Assembly: GCA_035564555.1 (NCBI GenBank)
Contig: DATMTS010000065.1
Coordinates: 5,800-69,799 of the forward strand
Reading direction: 5' to 3'
DNA: 64,000 nt
From: DATMTS01 sp035564555
Lineage (GTDB): Bacteria > Actinomycetota > Actinomycetes > Actinomycetales > Microbacteriaceae
Shown here: positions 42,330 to 51,345 of the stretch, piece after piece
Layout of the letters: every line of letters begins with the position of its first letter
Position numbering within the stretch: the stretch's first letter is position 1
Made by a program: the position numbers and the translations under genes
Notes under the pieces: generated by a model
The model's input: the letters and a program-made list of their open reading frames with translations, nothing else
Told to the model about the DNA's origin: nothing
The model's database searches: none

Positions 42330-43850
42330 CTAACGCTGAGCGCTCGGCTCGAGCCAGTCGAGTTCCGCCTCGATCGACTCGTCATCCGAAGCGCTTTGCG
42401 GCATGCCGCTCGCACGGTCTTCTCCGGCGATGACGTGTACAGCCGTCTCCTCGTCAGCGGCGTCCTCTGTGCCGCCGCCATCGAACTCGGTGAGTTCCAA
42501 AGCGGTCAAGCGTCGTGGGGATTCATGGATCACGTCCGGTTGCTGCACCGAGGCGATCTTCGTGGCGTCGATGCCCGGGAACTGGCGCGCGGTCACGAGC
42601 ACGCGGGATTCCAGTGAGTTGGCGAAGTTGTTGTACGAGGTGACCGTTCGCTGCAGCGCCTTGCGCAGCGACTCGGCATGGCCCGAGAGCGTGCCGACGC
42701 GCTGATACAGGGTGTTGCCGAGGTCGAAGAGCTTCTTCGCCTCATCGGTGACGGCCTGCTGCTGCCAGGTGAACGCGACGGTCTTCAGCACAGCCCAGAG
42801 GTTCACCGGGGAGGCGAGGGCGACCCTCTTGCCGAACGCGTAGTCGAGCAGCGTGGGGTCGGCCTCGAGCGCGGAGGACAGCAGCGATTCGCTCGGGATG
42901 AACGCGATGACGAATTCCGGGCTGGCCTCGAGCCCCTCCCAATAGGTCTTCTTGGCGAGGGCGTCCACATGGGCGCGCACCGCTTTCACATGCCGGTCGA
43001 TGAGCTGCTTGCGTCGAGCGCCTTCTTCGCCGGTCGCGGTGACGGCGATCTGGCTGGCTTCGATGTAGTGCTCGAGCGGCACCTTCGAATCGACGGCGAT
43101 CGATTTTCTGCCCGGAAGCTGGATCACCATGTCTGGGCGGCCGGCCCCAGCATCGGTGTGCACCGTGGTCTGCACCGTGAAATCGACGTACTGCGTCAGA
43201 CCGGCGGCTTCGACGACGCGCCGCAACTGGGTCTCGCCCCACACGCCGCGCGTGCTGTTGGAACGTAGCGCGCTGGCCAGCGACTCGGTCGTGGCGCGCA
43301 ACTGTTCATCGCTCACCTGGGCCAGTTTGAGCTGCTCGGCGAGCGATCCGTACTGCTCGCTGCGCTGCTTCTCGAGTTCGCTGACCTTGTTCTGCATGCT
43401 CTGCAACGTGTCGCGCACCGGGGCGAGAGCCTGCAGGATCCTGCCGTCCTCTTCTTCTTGGCGCAACTGCTTCTCGTGTTCCTCCCGCTCGCGCGTGCGC
43501 CGCTCCTCGTGCTCCGCACGTTCGCGCGCTTCACGGGCGGCGTCATCCGCGCGGCGGCGCTCCGCCTCGTCGCGGCTCTGCTGCTGCAGGATCGCGATCT
43601 GCTCGCGCAGCGCGTGCGCTGTCGCTGTGGCGGATGCCAGCTCTGCCGCGATCTCACCGCGAACCGACGCCTCATGCGCACGCACGTCGGCGAGTTCGGT
43701 TTGATGGCGCGCGATCACCACGGCGTGATCGTCCGCGAGCGCGGTCGTCTCATCGGCCGCGAAGCGGCGCCGAACCAGCAGTAGAGCGGCCAACGCGCCG
43801 ATCGCGCCGCCGGCGACGAGGCCGATCACGAGCATCAGTAAGGCATCCAT
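42330..43850 (-). CDS. rmuC: DNA recombination protein RmuC
   Basis: RmuC proteins limit certain recombination events and carry a nuclease-like fold. The 506-residue protein has an N-terminal membrane helix (residues about 3-27), a long coiled coil (about 50-190, rich in Arg/Glu), then the RmuC core with RGVWGETQLRRVVEAAGL, DMVIQLPGRKSIAVDSKVPL and EFVIAFIPSESLLSSALEAD. An acidic tail of about 70 residues follows. ATG at 43850 gives the membrane helix; the frame continues upstream without conserved features. It converges on glpX. Confidence 0.92.
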   Translation of the reverse strand: MDALLMLVIGLVAGGAIGALAALLLVRRRFAADETTALADDHAVVIARHQTELADVRAHEASVRGEIAAELASATATAHALREQIAILQQQSRDEAERRRADDAAREARERAEHEERRTREREEHEKQLRQEEEDGRILQALAPVRDTLQSMQNKVSELEKQRSEQYGSLAEQLKLAQVSDEQLRATTESLASALRSNSTRGVWGETQLRRVVEAAGLTQYVDFTVQTTVHTDAGAGRPDMVIQLPGRKSIAVDSKVPLEHYIEASQIAVTATGEEGARRKQLIDRHVKAVRAHVDALAKKTYWEGLEASPEFVIAFIPSESLLSSALEADPTLLDYAFGKRVALASPVNLWAVLKTVAFTWQQQAVTDEAKKLFDLGNTLYQRVGTLSGHAESLRKALQRTVTSYNNFANSLESRVLVTARQFPGIDATKIASVQQPDVIHESPRRLTALELTEFDGGGTEDAADEETAVHVIAGEDRASGMPQSASDDESIEAELDWLEPSAQR

Positions 43851-43963
43851 GTCTTGAGTCTCCCAGCCACCTCCGACACTGCCGGGACCCGCGCCGGAGA
43901 ACCTCACCCGGAGGCATCCCTCACACGTGAAGCCCCCGGATGCCGGGCGGGCGCTGACGGCTA

Positions 43964-44560
43964 CTAGGCCGAGCGGCGTTCGACGAGCGCGGCTTCTCCG
44001 ATGTGGCCGACCCGCACCGCGGCAGCCGCCGCCAGCTCGCCGATGGATTCGGCACCGTGACGCTGTGCGGCATGCACGATGATGGCGGCGCACGCGCGCG
44101 AGTCGGCGAGTGCCTGGTGATGCTCGAAATCTTCGAAACCGGCGGCCATCGCGGCAACCGGCAGACGGTAGGAGTCGAGATGGTACGTCTTGCGGGCGAC
44201 CTGCAGACTGCACAGGTAATCGAACTCGGGGCAATCGAGAGCTGTGGCGGCGCACGCGCCGCGGATCACGCCCATGTCGAAGCCGGCGTTGTGCGCTACC
44301 AGCGCATCGCCGTCGGCGAATCGCACCAGATCGGGCAATTGCGACTCCCAGGTCGGAGCATCCACGACGTCCACCGCTCGAATGCCATGGATGCGAGTGT
44401 TCCACTCCCAGAACTCGTCGTGCCCGAACGGCGGCCTGATCAACCAGGTCGCGCTGTCCACCATGCGCCCGTCGCGCACCTTCACGAGGCCGACCGAACA
44501 AGCCGATGCGTTGCTGGAATTCGCGGTCTCGAAGTCGATGGCGGTGAAATCCAGTGGCAC
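43964..44560 (-). CDS. DEDDh 3'-5' exonuclease (DnaQ-like)
   Basis: The 198-residue protein has all acidic residues of the DEDDh group: D9 and E11 in AIDFETAN, D95-type Asp in LVAHNAGFDMGVIRG, and H and D in HHQALADSRACA. It probably removes nucleotides from the 3' end of DNA or RNA. It is a free-standing exonuclease, not fused to a polymerase. It lies 113 bases upstream of rmuC on the same strand, so both may be in one DNA-maintenance unit. Confidence 0.9.
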   Translation of the reverse strand: MPLDFTAIDFETANSSNASACSVGLVKVRDGRMVDSATWLIRPPFGHDEFWEWNTRIHGIRAVDVVDAPTWESQLPDLVRFADGDALVAHNAGFDMGVIRGACAATALDCPEFDYLCSLQVARKTYHLDSYRLPVAAMAAGFEDFEHHQALADSRACAAIIVHAAQRHGAESIGELAAAAAVRVGHIGEAALVERRSA

Positions 44561-44671
44561 GTCGTCATGCTCTCACGCACAGACGACGTTCCCGGTCACT
44601 TCCGGCGGGCGCGTCGTGCGAAGACCGCATCATCCCGACACATCCAGGCACGCCGCGTTAGCGTTGACGAC

Positions 44672-45418
44672 ATGACCGAACGGCGCGACCGCGAGAAGCA
44701 GGGAGCATCCTTCGACGCGGTCGCGGAGCTCTACGAGGCGGTGCGACCGGGCTATCCGACGTGGGCGGTGGAATGGCTCGTGCCGTCGGGCGCGCGGGTG
44801 GTGGTGGACGTCGGCGCGGGCACCGGCAAGTTCACCCGCCTGTTGCAGCGTCCTGGCCGTGAGATCAGTGCTGTGGAGCCCTCTCAGCACATGCGCGAGC
44901 AACTGGTCAAAGCGCTGCCGGGCATCCACGCACTGCCGGGCTCGGGTGAGCACATCCCGCTGGAGGACGGCAGTGTCGATGTGGTCACGTTCGCCCAGGC
45001 GTGGCATTGGGTCGACAAGGAGGACGCATCGCGCGAGGTGGCGCGCGTTCTGCGCCCCGGAGGCATCCTGGGCCTGATCTGGAACCTGCGCGACGAACGC
45101 GTCGACTGGGTGCGCGAGCTGGGCTCGGCGATGCGCGCCGATGGTGACGGATTCACCGACGCCACCGGCCGTGCCGACGTGCGCGGGCCGTTCAGCGACC
45201 CGGAACGGGCGGACTTCCCGTGGCTCGCGCGCTACACCCGAAGCGGCCTGCTCGACCTGGTGCGCTCGCGAAGCTACTTCATCCTGATGTCGCCCGAAGA
45301 ACAGAGCGCGACGCTCGCGGCCGTCAACGAGGTGCTCGACGGGCACGCGCAGACCGCCGGCAGCGAGTTCTTCGACCTGCCGTATGTCACCGTCTGCTTC
45401 CGCTTCACCCGGCCGTGA
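44672..45418 (+). CDS. class I SAM-dependent methyltransferase
   Basis: The 248-residue protein has the SAM-binding VVVDVGAGTGKFTRLL (motif I, residues about 43-58), ISAVEPSQHM (motif II acidic residue) and VVTFAQAWHWVD with EVARVLRPGGILGLIWN. This layout is that of the UbiE/Trm9-like methyltransferase_11 group with unknown small-molecule substrate. ATG at 44672 gives a typical start (TERRDREKQGASFDAVAELYE). Single gene ended by a strong hairpin. Confidence 0.85.
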   Translation: MTERRDREKQGASFDAVAELYEAVRPGYPTWAVEWLVPSGARVVVDVGAGTGKFTRLLQRPGREISAVEPSQHMREQLVKALPGIHALPGSGEHIPLEDGSVDVVTFAQAWHWVDKEDASREVARVLRPGGILGLIWNLRDERVDWVRELGSAMRADGDGFTDATGRADVRGPFSDPERADFPWLARYTRSGLLDLVRSRSYFILMSPEEQSATLAAVNEVLDGHAQTAGSEFFDLPYVTVCFRFTRP

Positions 45419-45420
45419 CC

Positions 45421-45457
45421 CTGCCGGCGGCGCAGGCGCCGCTCGGGCCGCCGGCAG
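45421..45457 (+). terminator. terminator-like hairpin after the methyltransferase gene
   Basis: A perfect 11-bp stem (45421-45431 with 45447-45457) with a 15-base loop, starting two bases after the stop codon. No T-run. It also isolates the ychF promoter at 45462. Confidence 0.7.
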
Positions 45458-45461
45458 CACG

Positions 45462-45467
45462 TAACAT
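45462..45467 (+). promoter_or_regulatory. -10 element, leaderless start of ychF
   Basis: TAACAT, eight bases, then GTG at 45476. No ribosome site. The box starts five bases after the hairpin. Confidence 0.5.
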
Positions 45468-45475
45468 GGATGCCC

Positions 45476-46549
45476 GTGGCTCTCACTATCGGAATCGTCG
45501 GTCTGCCCAATGTTGGCAAGTCCACCCTGTTCAACGCTCTCACCAAGAACCAGGTGCTCGCGGCGAACTACCCGTTCGCCACGATCGAGCCCAATGTCGG
45601 CGTGGTCAACCTTCCCGACGCACGCCTGCAGACCCTTTCCGCCCTGTTCCAAAGCGAGCGCATCGTGCCCGCCACCGTCAGCTTCGTCGACATCGCCGGC
45701 ATTGTGAAGGGTGCCAGCGAAGGGGAGGGACTCGGCAACCAGTTCCTCGCCAACATCCGTGAGGCGGATGCCATCGCGCTGGTCTCACGCGGATTCGCCG
45801 ACTCGGACGTCGTGCACGTAGCCGGGCAGATCGACCCGGCATCAGACCTGGAGACCATCACCACCGAACTCGCGCTCGCCGACCTGCAGACCCTCGAGAA
45901 GGCGATCACACGCTTTGAGAAAGAGGTGCGGGGGCGCAAGCTCGACGCCTCCGTGCTGGAGGCGGCGAACGCGGCGCGTGAGGCGCTGGAGAAGGGCACG
46001 ATGCTGTCGGCGTCGGGCATCGACCTGGAGCCGGTTCGCGAACTCGGACTGCTCACCGCCAAACCCTTCATCTACGTCTTCAACGTTGACGAGGCGGTTC
46101 TCACCGACGACGCCCGCAAGGCGGAGCTCGGAGCCCTCGTGGCGCCCGCGCACGCCGTTTTCCTGGACGCCAAGATCGAGTCCGAACTGATCGACCTCGA
46201 CCCTGAGGATGCCGCCGAGCTGCTGGCATCCACCGGCCAGGAGGAGAGCGGCTTGGACCAACTCGCCCGGATCGGCTTCGAGACTCTCGGGCTGCAGACC
46301 TACCTGACGGCGGGTCCGAAGGAGTCGCGCGCATGGACGATCCACAAGGGCTGGAAGGCTCCGCAGGCGGCCGGGGTGATCCACACCGACTTCGAGAAGG
46401 GTTTCATCAAGGCCGAGGTGGTCTCATTCGACGACCTCGTCGCCACCGGCTCGGTGCACGAGGCGCGTGCGAAGGGCAAGGCCCGCATCGAGGGCAAGGA
46501 GTACGTCATGCATGACGGCGACGTCGTGGAGTTCCGGTTCAACGTCTGA
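45476..46549 (+). CDS. ychF: redox-regulated ATPase/GTPase YchF
   Basis: A ribosome-associated Obg-family P-loop protein that prefers ATP and is linked to oxidative stress response. The 357-residue protein has G1 GLPNVGKSTLFNAL, switch and G3 VDIAGIVKGASEGEGLGN, a coiled-coil insert (residues about 125-200) and a C-terminal TGS domain (GFIKAEVVSFDDL... MHDGDVVEFRFNV). The G4 motif is the altered form typical of YchF. GTG at 45476 restores the usual start (ALTIGIVGLPN); an ATG two codons earlier is possible. Confidence 0.95.
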   Translation: MALTIGIVGLPNVGKSTLFNALTKNQVLAANYPFATIEPNVGVVNLPDARLQTLSALFQSERIVPATVSFVDIAGIVKGASEGEGLGNQFLANIREADAIALVSRGFADSDVVHVAGQIDPASDLETITTELALADLQTLEKAITRFEKEVRGRKLDASVLEAANAAREALEKGTMLSASGIDLEPVRELGLLTAKPFIYVFNVDEAVLTDDARKAELGALVAPAHAVFLDAKIESELIDLDPEDAAELLASTGQEESGLDQLARIGFETLGLQTYLTAGPKESRAWTIHKGWKAPQAAGVIHTDFEKGFIKAEVVSFDDLVATGSVHEARAKGKARIEGKEYVMHDGDVVEFRFNV

Positions 46550-46626
46550 ATGAGCCGGCAACTCGCTCGTCGGCTACCGGCAATCCCGGAGACGCGCCAT
46601 CCCTCGGTTGCGCAAGAATGTGAACC

Positions 46627-47085
46627 ATGACCGAGTCACGAGATGAAATCCGCATCACTTCAGCCAGCCGTGAGATCGCCGCGTCGGCGGCGACGATCTT
46701 CGAACTCATCGCTGATCCGGCTCAACAGCCGCGCTGGGACGGCAATGAAAATCTCGCCGAAGCCGCACCCGGGCAACGCGTACACGGCGTCGGCCAGGTG
46801 TTCGTGATGACGAATCGAGGCGGGCGCGTTCGCGAGAACCATGTCGTCGAGTTCGAGGAGGGTCGGCAGATCGCATGGCTTCCCGCCGAGCAGGGCAAGC
46901 CGCCGATCGGCCAGCTGTGGCGTTGGGAGCTCGAAGAGCTCGGACCGGTGCGCACGCTCGTCACGCACACCTACGACTGGACCCGGCTGAACGACGAATC
47001 CCGGTTCGAACGTGCGCGTGCAACGACCTCGGATCGATTGGCGGCATCCATCGAGCGGCTGGCCGCGCTCGCCGAGCAGGCGTGA
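46627..47085 (+). CDS. SRPBCC family protein
   Basis: The 152-residue protein has the START/Bet v1-like fold: ITSASREIAASAATIFELIADPAQQPRWD opens the domain (shown at residues about 10-38) and THTYDWTRLNDESR lies near the final helix. These proteins bind hydrophobic ligands in a central cavity. No partner gene indicates the ligand. Possibly leaderless, since no ribosome site precedes the ATG. Confidence 0.85.
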   Translation: MTESRDEIRITSASREIAASAATIFELIADPAQQPRWDGNENLAEAAPGQRVHGVGQVFVMTNRGGRVRENHVVEFEEGRQIAWLPAEQGKPPIGQLWRWELEELGPVRTLVTHTYDWTRLNDESRFERARATTSDRLAASIERLAALAEQA

Positions 47086-47172
47086 GCGCACGAGACGACG
47101 GAGCCGCCGGGCACCGCTGACGGCGGATCGATCTGCTACCGGGATGTCGCGGGCACGGGGTACCGTGCCGGT

Positions 47173-47532
47173 ATGGCATTCGCAGCGTATCCAAGTTTCG
47201 TCATCGACTGTCCCGACTCCCGCGCGCTCGCCGAGTTCTACGGCGAGATGCTCGGTTGGAAGGTCTCGCTCGATGACGGTTGGGCCGAGATCCGCCCGGA
47301 GGACGGTGAACAGTGCATCTCTTTCCAGCAGGTCGACGACTACCGCGCACCCGAGTGGCCCGGGCAGCAGGTCCCGCAGCAGATGCACCTGGATGTGGCG
47401 GTGCGCGACCTCGATGAGGGCGAGTCGGCCGCCCTCGCATTGGGCGCGACCAAGGCACTGAACCAGCCGGGTACGACGTTCCGGGTCTTTCTTGACCCTG
47501 CGGGTCACCCGTTCTGCCTCTGCTCGTCCTGA
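47173..47532 (+). CDS. VOC family (glyoxalase-like) protein
   Basis: The 119-residue protein is a single VOC domain made of two beta-alpha-beta-beta-beta units: FVIDCPDSRALAEFYGEMLGW and QQMHLDVAVRDLDEG, ending RVFLDPAGHPFCLCS. His and Glu residues at the usual metal positions are partly present. Family members include glyoxalases, dioxygenases and antibiotic-binding proteins; its role cannot be fixed. TACCGT seven bases before the ATG may be a -10 box. Confidence 0.87.
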   Translation: MAFAAYPSFVIDCPDSRALAEFYGEMLGWKVSLDDGWAEIRPEDGEQCISFQQVDDYRAPEWPGQQVPQQMHLDVAVRDLDEGESAALALGATKALNQPGTTFRVFLDPAGHPFCLCSS

Positions 47533-47692
47533 GCGAGGTGAGTCTCCTCGTGGCGGCAGGGTTGCGGCTCGACCAGGTGTGCGACGTACCCCGACCCGAC
47601 CGGCGTGGGCGGGGGTTCGCGTCCATCGCGCAGTCTTGAGGATGCTCGTAGCATGGGTCCACGAGCGCGGCTTTCGAAGAAGAGGAGCAGCA

Positions 47693-48262
47693 ATGGAAAC
47701 CTACAAGGTCGGATACTTCGTCGGGAGCCTGTCGTCGACATCCATCAACCGTGCCCTCGCGAAGAGTCTCATCAGGCTGGCACCCGATGACCTCGAGTTC
47801 ACCGAGATCCCGATCGGCGCCCTGCCGCTCTACAGCCAGGACTATGACGACGACTACCCGCCGCAGGCGCGGGCGCTCAAAGAGGCGATCGACGAATCGG
47901 ACGCCGTGCTCTTCGTCACACCGGAATACAACCGCTCGATCCCCGGCGCTTTGAAGAACGCGATCGACTGGGCATCGCGGCCCTGGGGCCAGAACTCCTT
48001 CCATCACATCCCGGCGGCCGTGATCGGCGCGTCGGTCGGAGCCATCGGCACCGCGCTCGCCCAGCAGAGCCTTCGGGCCGTTCTCAGCTTCTGCAACGCG
48101 CGCCAGATGACGGCCCCCGAGGCGTACATCCAATACAGTCCCGAACGGTTCTCGCCCGACGGCGAGGTGACCGACGAGACGACCGCGGGCTTCCTGCGCG
48201 ACTTCATGACCGAGTTCCGCGACCACATCGAACGTGTGCTCACGGTGCTGCCGCGCGGCTGA
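47693..48262 (+). CDS. NADPH-dependent FMN reductase family protein
   Basis: The 189-residue flavodoxin-like protein has the FMN-phosphate loop GSLSSTSINRALA, PLYSQDYDDDYPP, and VTPEYNRSIPGALKNAIDWAS, the family signature. Related proteins reduce quinones, chromate or azo dyes using NAD(P)H. ATG at 47693 follows AGAGGAGC at 47681-47688, a clear ribosome site, and TAGCAT lies at 47649-47654 as a possible -10 box. Confidence 0.9.
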   Translation: METYKVGYFVGSLSSTSINRALAKSLIRLAPDDLEFTEIPIGALPLYSQDYDDDYPPQARALKEAIDESDAVLFVTPEYNRSIPGALKNAIDWASRPWGQNSFHHIPAAVIGASVGAIGTALAQQSLRAVLSFCNARQMTAPEAYIQYSPERFSPDGEVTDETTAGFLRDFMTEFRDHIERVLTVLPRG

Positions 48263-48316
48263 CCCGACGGTCCCGCTTCAGCCGCGATGTCAGTGCTCCG
48301 GCGTAGCGTGGTGCTC

Positions 48317-48892
48317 ATGAACGATGCCAAGCAGACGCTCAAGCGATACTTGCAACTGCAACGTGAGGCGATGCTCTTCAAGCTCGAGGGACTGAGTGAG
48401 CGCGAGATCCGAATGCCGATGACTCCGACCGGCACGAATCTGCTCGGTCTGGTGAAACATCTCGGCAGCGTCGAGTCGGGATACTTCGGCGAGACGTTCG
48501 GCCGGCCGTCGGGCGAGTCGTTGCCGTGGCTCGACGACGATGCGGAGCCCAACGCCGACATGTGGGCTACCGCCGAGCAGTCGCGCGAGTGGGTGGTCGA
48601 CTTCTATCGCCGCGTGTGGGCGCATTCAGACGACACCATCGACGCGCTCGAACTGGATTCCCCCGGCCGGGTTCCCTGGTGGCCGGGGGAGCGGGGGAAC
48701 GTCACCCTTCACCAGATTCTCGTGCACATGACGGCCGAGACCGCGCGGCATGCGGGACAAGCCGACATCGTGCGCGAGTTGATCGACGGATCTGCGGGTT
48801 TGAGAGCCGACAACTCAAACCTTCCCGACCGTGACGCCGAGTGGTGGAACTCGTACGTGGCCGAGTTGAGGCGCGTCGCAGAGCAGGCTTAG
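48317..48892 (+). CDS. DinB family (DUF664) protein
   Basis: The 191-residue protein is a four-helix bundle of the DinB/YfiT type. The three metal-binding histidines are likely in LGLVKHLGSVESGYFGETF, HQILVHMTAETARHAGQADIVRE. Such proteins include bacillithiol/mycothiol-dependent transferases and isomerases, but most are uncharacterised. ATG at 48317 is preceded at 48304-48309 by TAGCGT, suggesting a leaderless start; an upstream in-frame ATG at 48287 is less likely. Confidence 0.87.
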   Translation: MNDAKQTLKRYLQLQREAMLFKLEGLSEREIRMPMTPTGTNLLGLVKHLGSVESGYFGETFGRPSGESLPWLDDDAEPNADMWATAEQSREWVVDFYRRVWAHSDDTIDALELDSPGRVPWWPGERGNVTLHQILVHMTAETARHAGQADIVRELIDGSAGLRADNSNLPDRDAEWWNSYVAELRRVAEQA

Positions 48893-48899
48893 ACGGCCA

Positions 48900-49628
48900 T
48901 CAGACCGTCGAGGTAGCCCGCTCCCTGCCGCTGGGGAGCGCCTCGTTCCTGAGCAGTTGCCAGACGCTCGGCTGTTCGGTCACGGTGGCGATCGCCGCGA
49001 CCTTGTGCACGAAGGTGCGATCCTCCGCCTGGCGAAGCAGCACGTCGGCGAGGTCTCGGCGCGAGGTGAACCGGGCCGGCACGAAGTCCTCGTCGACCAG
49101 ATAGTCGGTCACCGATTGCGTCTCGAAAAGGCCGGAGGGCCGCACGATCGTCCAGTCCGCCTCGCTGTCCCGAAGCATCCGTTCCATGCGCAGCATGTCG
49201 GCGTAGAGGGTGCGCCCGAAGGTCGAACCGATCACGGGCTTGAGCACCTTCTCGAAGAAGAAGCCTCCGCCGGAGTCGCGATCGCGCACGTCGGGGTCCG
49301 TCGCGCTCGAACTCACGCAGGCGATCCGGGTCACGCCGTGCTGGCGCATCGCCCGCAGGATGTTGCGCGTGCCGACCGAATAGACCGAGATCGGCTTGCG
49401 GCTGTACGGAACTCCCAGCGTCGATAGCACGATGTCGTGTGCGGCCACCGACCGGTGAACCGATTCCTCGTCGTAGACGTCGCCTGCGATCACCGTGAGG
49501 TTGTCGTGGCGCAGCGGAAAGCTCTGCGAGTGGCGCGTCACCGCGGTCACCCGGTGACCTTGGCTGCACGCCTGCGATGTCAAGAGCCGGCCCGTTGGAC
49601 CGTTGGCGCCGAATACGACAATATTCAC
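48900..49628 (-). CDS. NmrA-like NAD(P)-binding protein
   Basis: The 242-residue protein is an atypical short-chain dehydrogenase. It starts NIVVFGANGPTGRLLTSQA with the dinucleotide-binding GxxGxxG, then HDIVLSTLGVPYSRKP and WTIVRPSGLF near residue 160. Proteins of this kind include flavin reductases and redox sensors. The start is GTG at 49628 with AGGAG at 49636-49640 read on the minus strand. It is divergent from a MarR gene with only 45 bases between, so the MarR probably controls it. Confidence 0.87.
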   Translation of the reverse strand: MNIVVFGANGPTGRLLTSQACSQGHRVTAVTRHSQSFPLRHDNLTVIAGDVYDEESVHRSVAAHDIVLSTLGVPYSRKPISVYSVGTRNILRAMRQHGVTRIACVSSSATDPDVRDRDSGGGFFFEKVLKPVIGSTFGRTLYADMLRMERMLRDSEADWTIVRPSGLFETQSVTDYLVDEDFVPARFTSRRDLADVLLRQAEDRTFVHKVAAIATVTEQPSVWQLLRNEALPSGRERATSTV

Positions 49629-49652
49629 TGTGTCGCTCCTTCTCTTCCTCGG

Positions 49653-49673
49653 ATAATACGAGAAGGATATTAT
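49653..49673. promoter_or_regulatory. AT-rich inverted repeat, candidate MarR operator
   Basis: ATAATA at 49653-49658 and TATTAT at 49668-49673 are exact complements with nine bases between. The repeat ends immediately before the MarR ATG and covers its ribosome site (AGAAGGA). Such AT-rich DNA is rare in this window. Confidence 0.5.
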
Positions 49674-50159
49674 ATGGAACAGAAAATAAGCAAGGGGGAC
49701 TGCGTGCCCAACCGACGCAGAGTCACGGCAGTGAAACGATCGCTGCGGGAGGTCAACAATCAGATCGCTCTGCTGAGCAGGCAGATCGGGCTGAAGGCCG
49801 AGATGCGCGACATCGATCTGGATTGCCTTGACTTTCTTTCGCGTCGGGGCGCGATGGGCCCGACGGCGCTTGCACGGGAGCTCGGGGTGCACCCGGCCAC
49901 CCTGACGGGTGTGCTCGACCGCTTGGAGCGAGACGGCTGGATCGAACGCGGCCGGGACCCGCACGATCGGCGCGCCGTGTTGGTGCGCGCGCTGCCGCAG
50001 CGCAATGCGGAGATGTTCCGGCTCTACTCGGGGATGAACGACCGGATGGATGAGATCTGCGGCGGCTACGACGACGGGCAGCTGGCCGTGATCGACGAGT
50101 TCTTGCGCCGGGTGGCCGCCGCGGGACATGCCGAGACCGATCGGCTCGCGAACGGGTGA
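49674..50159 (+). CDS. MarR family transcriptional regulator
   Basis: The 161-residue protein has the winged helix typical of MarR: LDFLSRRGAMGPTALARELGVHPATLTGVLDRLERDGWI spans the helix-turn-helix (residues about 52-90), and ERGRDPHDRRAVLVR is the DR-rich wing. The N-terminal and C-terminal helices form the dimer part. ATG at 49674 follows AGAAGGA. MarR proteins usually sense phenolics or oxidants and repress themselves and a divergent gene, here the NmrA-like gene. Confidence 0.88.
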   Translation: MEQKISKGDCVPNRRRVTAVKRSLREVNNQIALLSRQIGLKAEMRDIDLDCLDFLSRRGAMGPTALARELGVHPATLTGVLDRLERDGWIERGRDPHDRRAVLVRALPQRNAEMFRLYSGMNDRMDEICGGYDDGQLAVIDEFLRRVAAAGHAETDRLANG

Positions 50160-50193
50160 GGCAGGCGAGCACGTCGGCCTCGGCTGGATGGCC

Positions 50194-51342
50194 TCATCGC
50201 GAAAGAGCGGCCACGGACGCCACGGCGTCGCGTATCGCACCGGCTGCGGCGCTCAACTGCTCGCCCGTGGTGCTGCGGCTCCAGGAGAACCGGACGGCAC
50301 TGCGTGCAGCGGCATCCGACAGCCCGATGGCCGTGAGCACGTGGGAGGGCTCATCGCGCCCGGCCGCGCAGGCCGAACCGCTCGAGACGATCACGCCGCG
50401 GCGCTCCAGTTCGAGCAGCACGGCTTCGCCGCCGCTGTCGGAGAAGACGAAGGAGGCATGCGCCGGGAGCCGGGCGGTGGCGTGTCCGGTCAGTCGGGCG
50501 CCTGGCACCGTGGTCAGAACCTGCTCGATGAACGCGTCGCGCAGAGCCGCTTCGTCTCGCGGGGCGCTTTCAGCCGTCTGCTCCTCGTGAGCCAGGCGCA
50601 GAGCGGTCGCCAGCGCAACCGCTCCCGCCACGTTCTCGGTGCCTGAACGGCGGCCGCGTTCCTGACCGCCGCCGTGCACGAGCGGTTCCAGCGGCACGCC
50701 GCCACGCAGATAGAGCAGACCGATGCCTCGCGGTGTACCGACCTTGTGCCCGGCGATCGAGAGCGCATCGACATCGAGCGCCCGCACATCGAGGTCGAGC
50801 CATCCGGCAGCCTGCACCGCGTCGGTGTGAATGCGCGCGCCGGCGCGATGTGCGATCGCCGCCAACGAGGAGATCGGCTGAACCGTGCCGATCTCGTTGT
50901 TCGCGAAGGCGACGCTGACGAGCGTGGTGTCCGGTCGTAACGCGGCACGTAGCCGATCGGCGGCGACGAGTCCGGTCTCGTCGACGTCGACGAATGTGAC
51001 TTCGAAGTCGTGAAGGCGGCGCAGATAGTCGGCCGCCCCGAGCACGGCCTCGTGCTCGGTCGTGGCGGTTACGATGTGCCGGCCTCGCGGTTCGGCGAGC
51101 GCGATGCCCTTGATCGCCAGGTTGTCCGCTTCGGTTCCGCCCGAGGTGAACACGATCTCGGAGGAGCGACAGCTGAGGATGCCCGCGATCGTCGCGCGGG
51201 CGTCGGCGAGGGCGCGAGCAGCCACCTCGCCCATGCCGTGACTGCTCGACGGGTTGCCGAAAGCGCCGGTGAGATACGGCCAGGCCGCCTCCAGGGCTTC
51301 CCGCCGAACGGGTGCGGTCGCTGCGGCATCCAGGTACAGCAC
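50194..51342 (-). CDS. cysteine desulfurase of the NAD operon
   Basis: A PLP enzyme that takes sulfur from cysteine. The 382-residue protein starts MLYLDAAATAPVRREA and has H97-type ATTEHEAVL, the PLP lysine K200 in SIAGHKVGTPRG and the catalytic C325 in VSSGSACAAGRDEPS, the short-loop IscS/NifS class I arrangement. It directly follows nadC (3 bases), so it probably supplies sulfur for the Fe-S cluster of NadA, like NadS/NifS of nad clusters. It is the last gene of the unit. Confidence 0.92.
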   Translation of the reverse strand: MLYLDAAATAPVRREALEAAWPYLTGAFGNPSSSHGMGEVAARALADARATIAGILSCRSSEIVFTSGGTEADNLAIKGIALAEPRGRHIVTATTEHEAVLGAADYLRRLHDFEVTFVDVDETGLVAADRLRAALRPDTTLVSVAFANNEIGTVQPISSLAAIAHRAGARIHTDAVQAAGWLDLDVRALDVDALSIAGHKVGTPRGIGLLYLRGGVPLEPLVHGGGQERGRRSGTENVAGAVALATALRLAHEEQTAESAPRDEAALRDAFIEQVLTTVPGARLTGHATARLPAHASFVFSDSGGEAVLLELERRGVIVSSGSACAAGRDEPSHVLTAIGLSDAAARSAVRFSWSRSTTGEQLSAAAGAIRDAVASVAALSR

Positions 51343-51345
51343 GGC

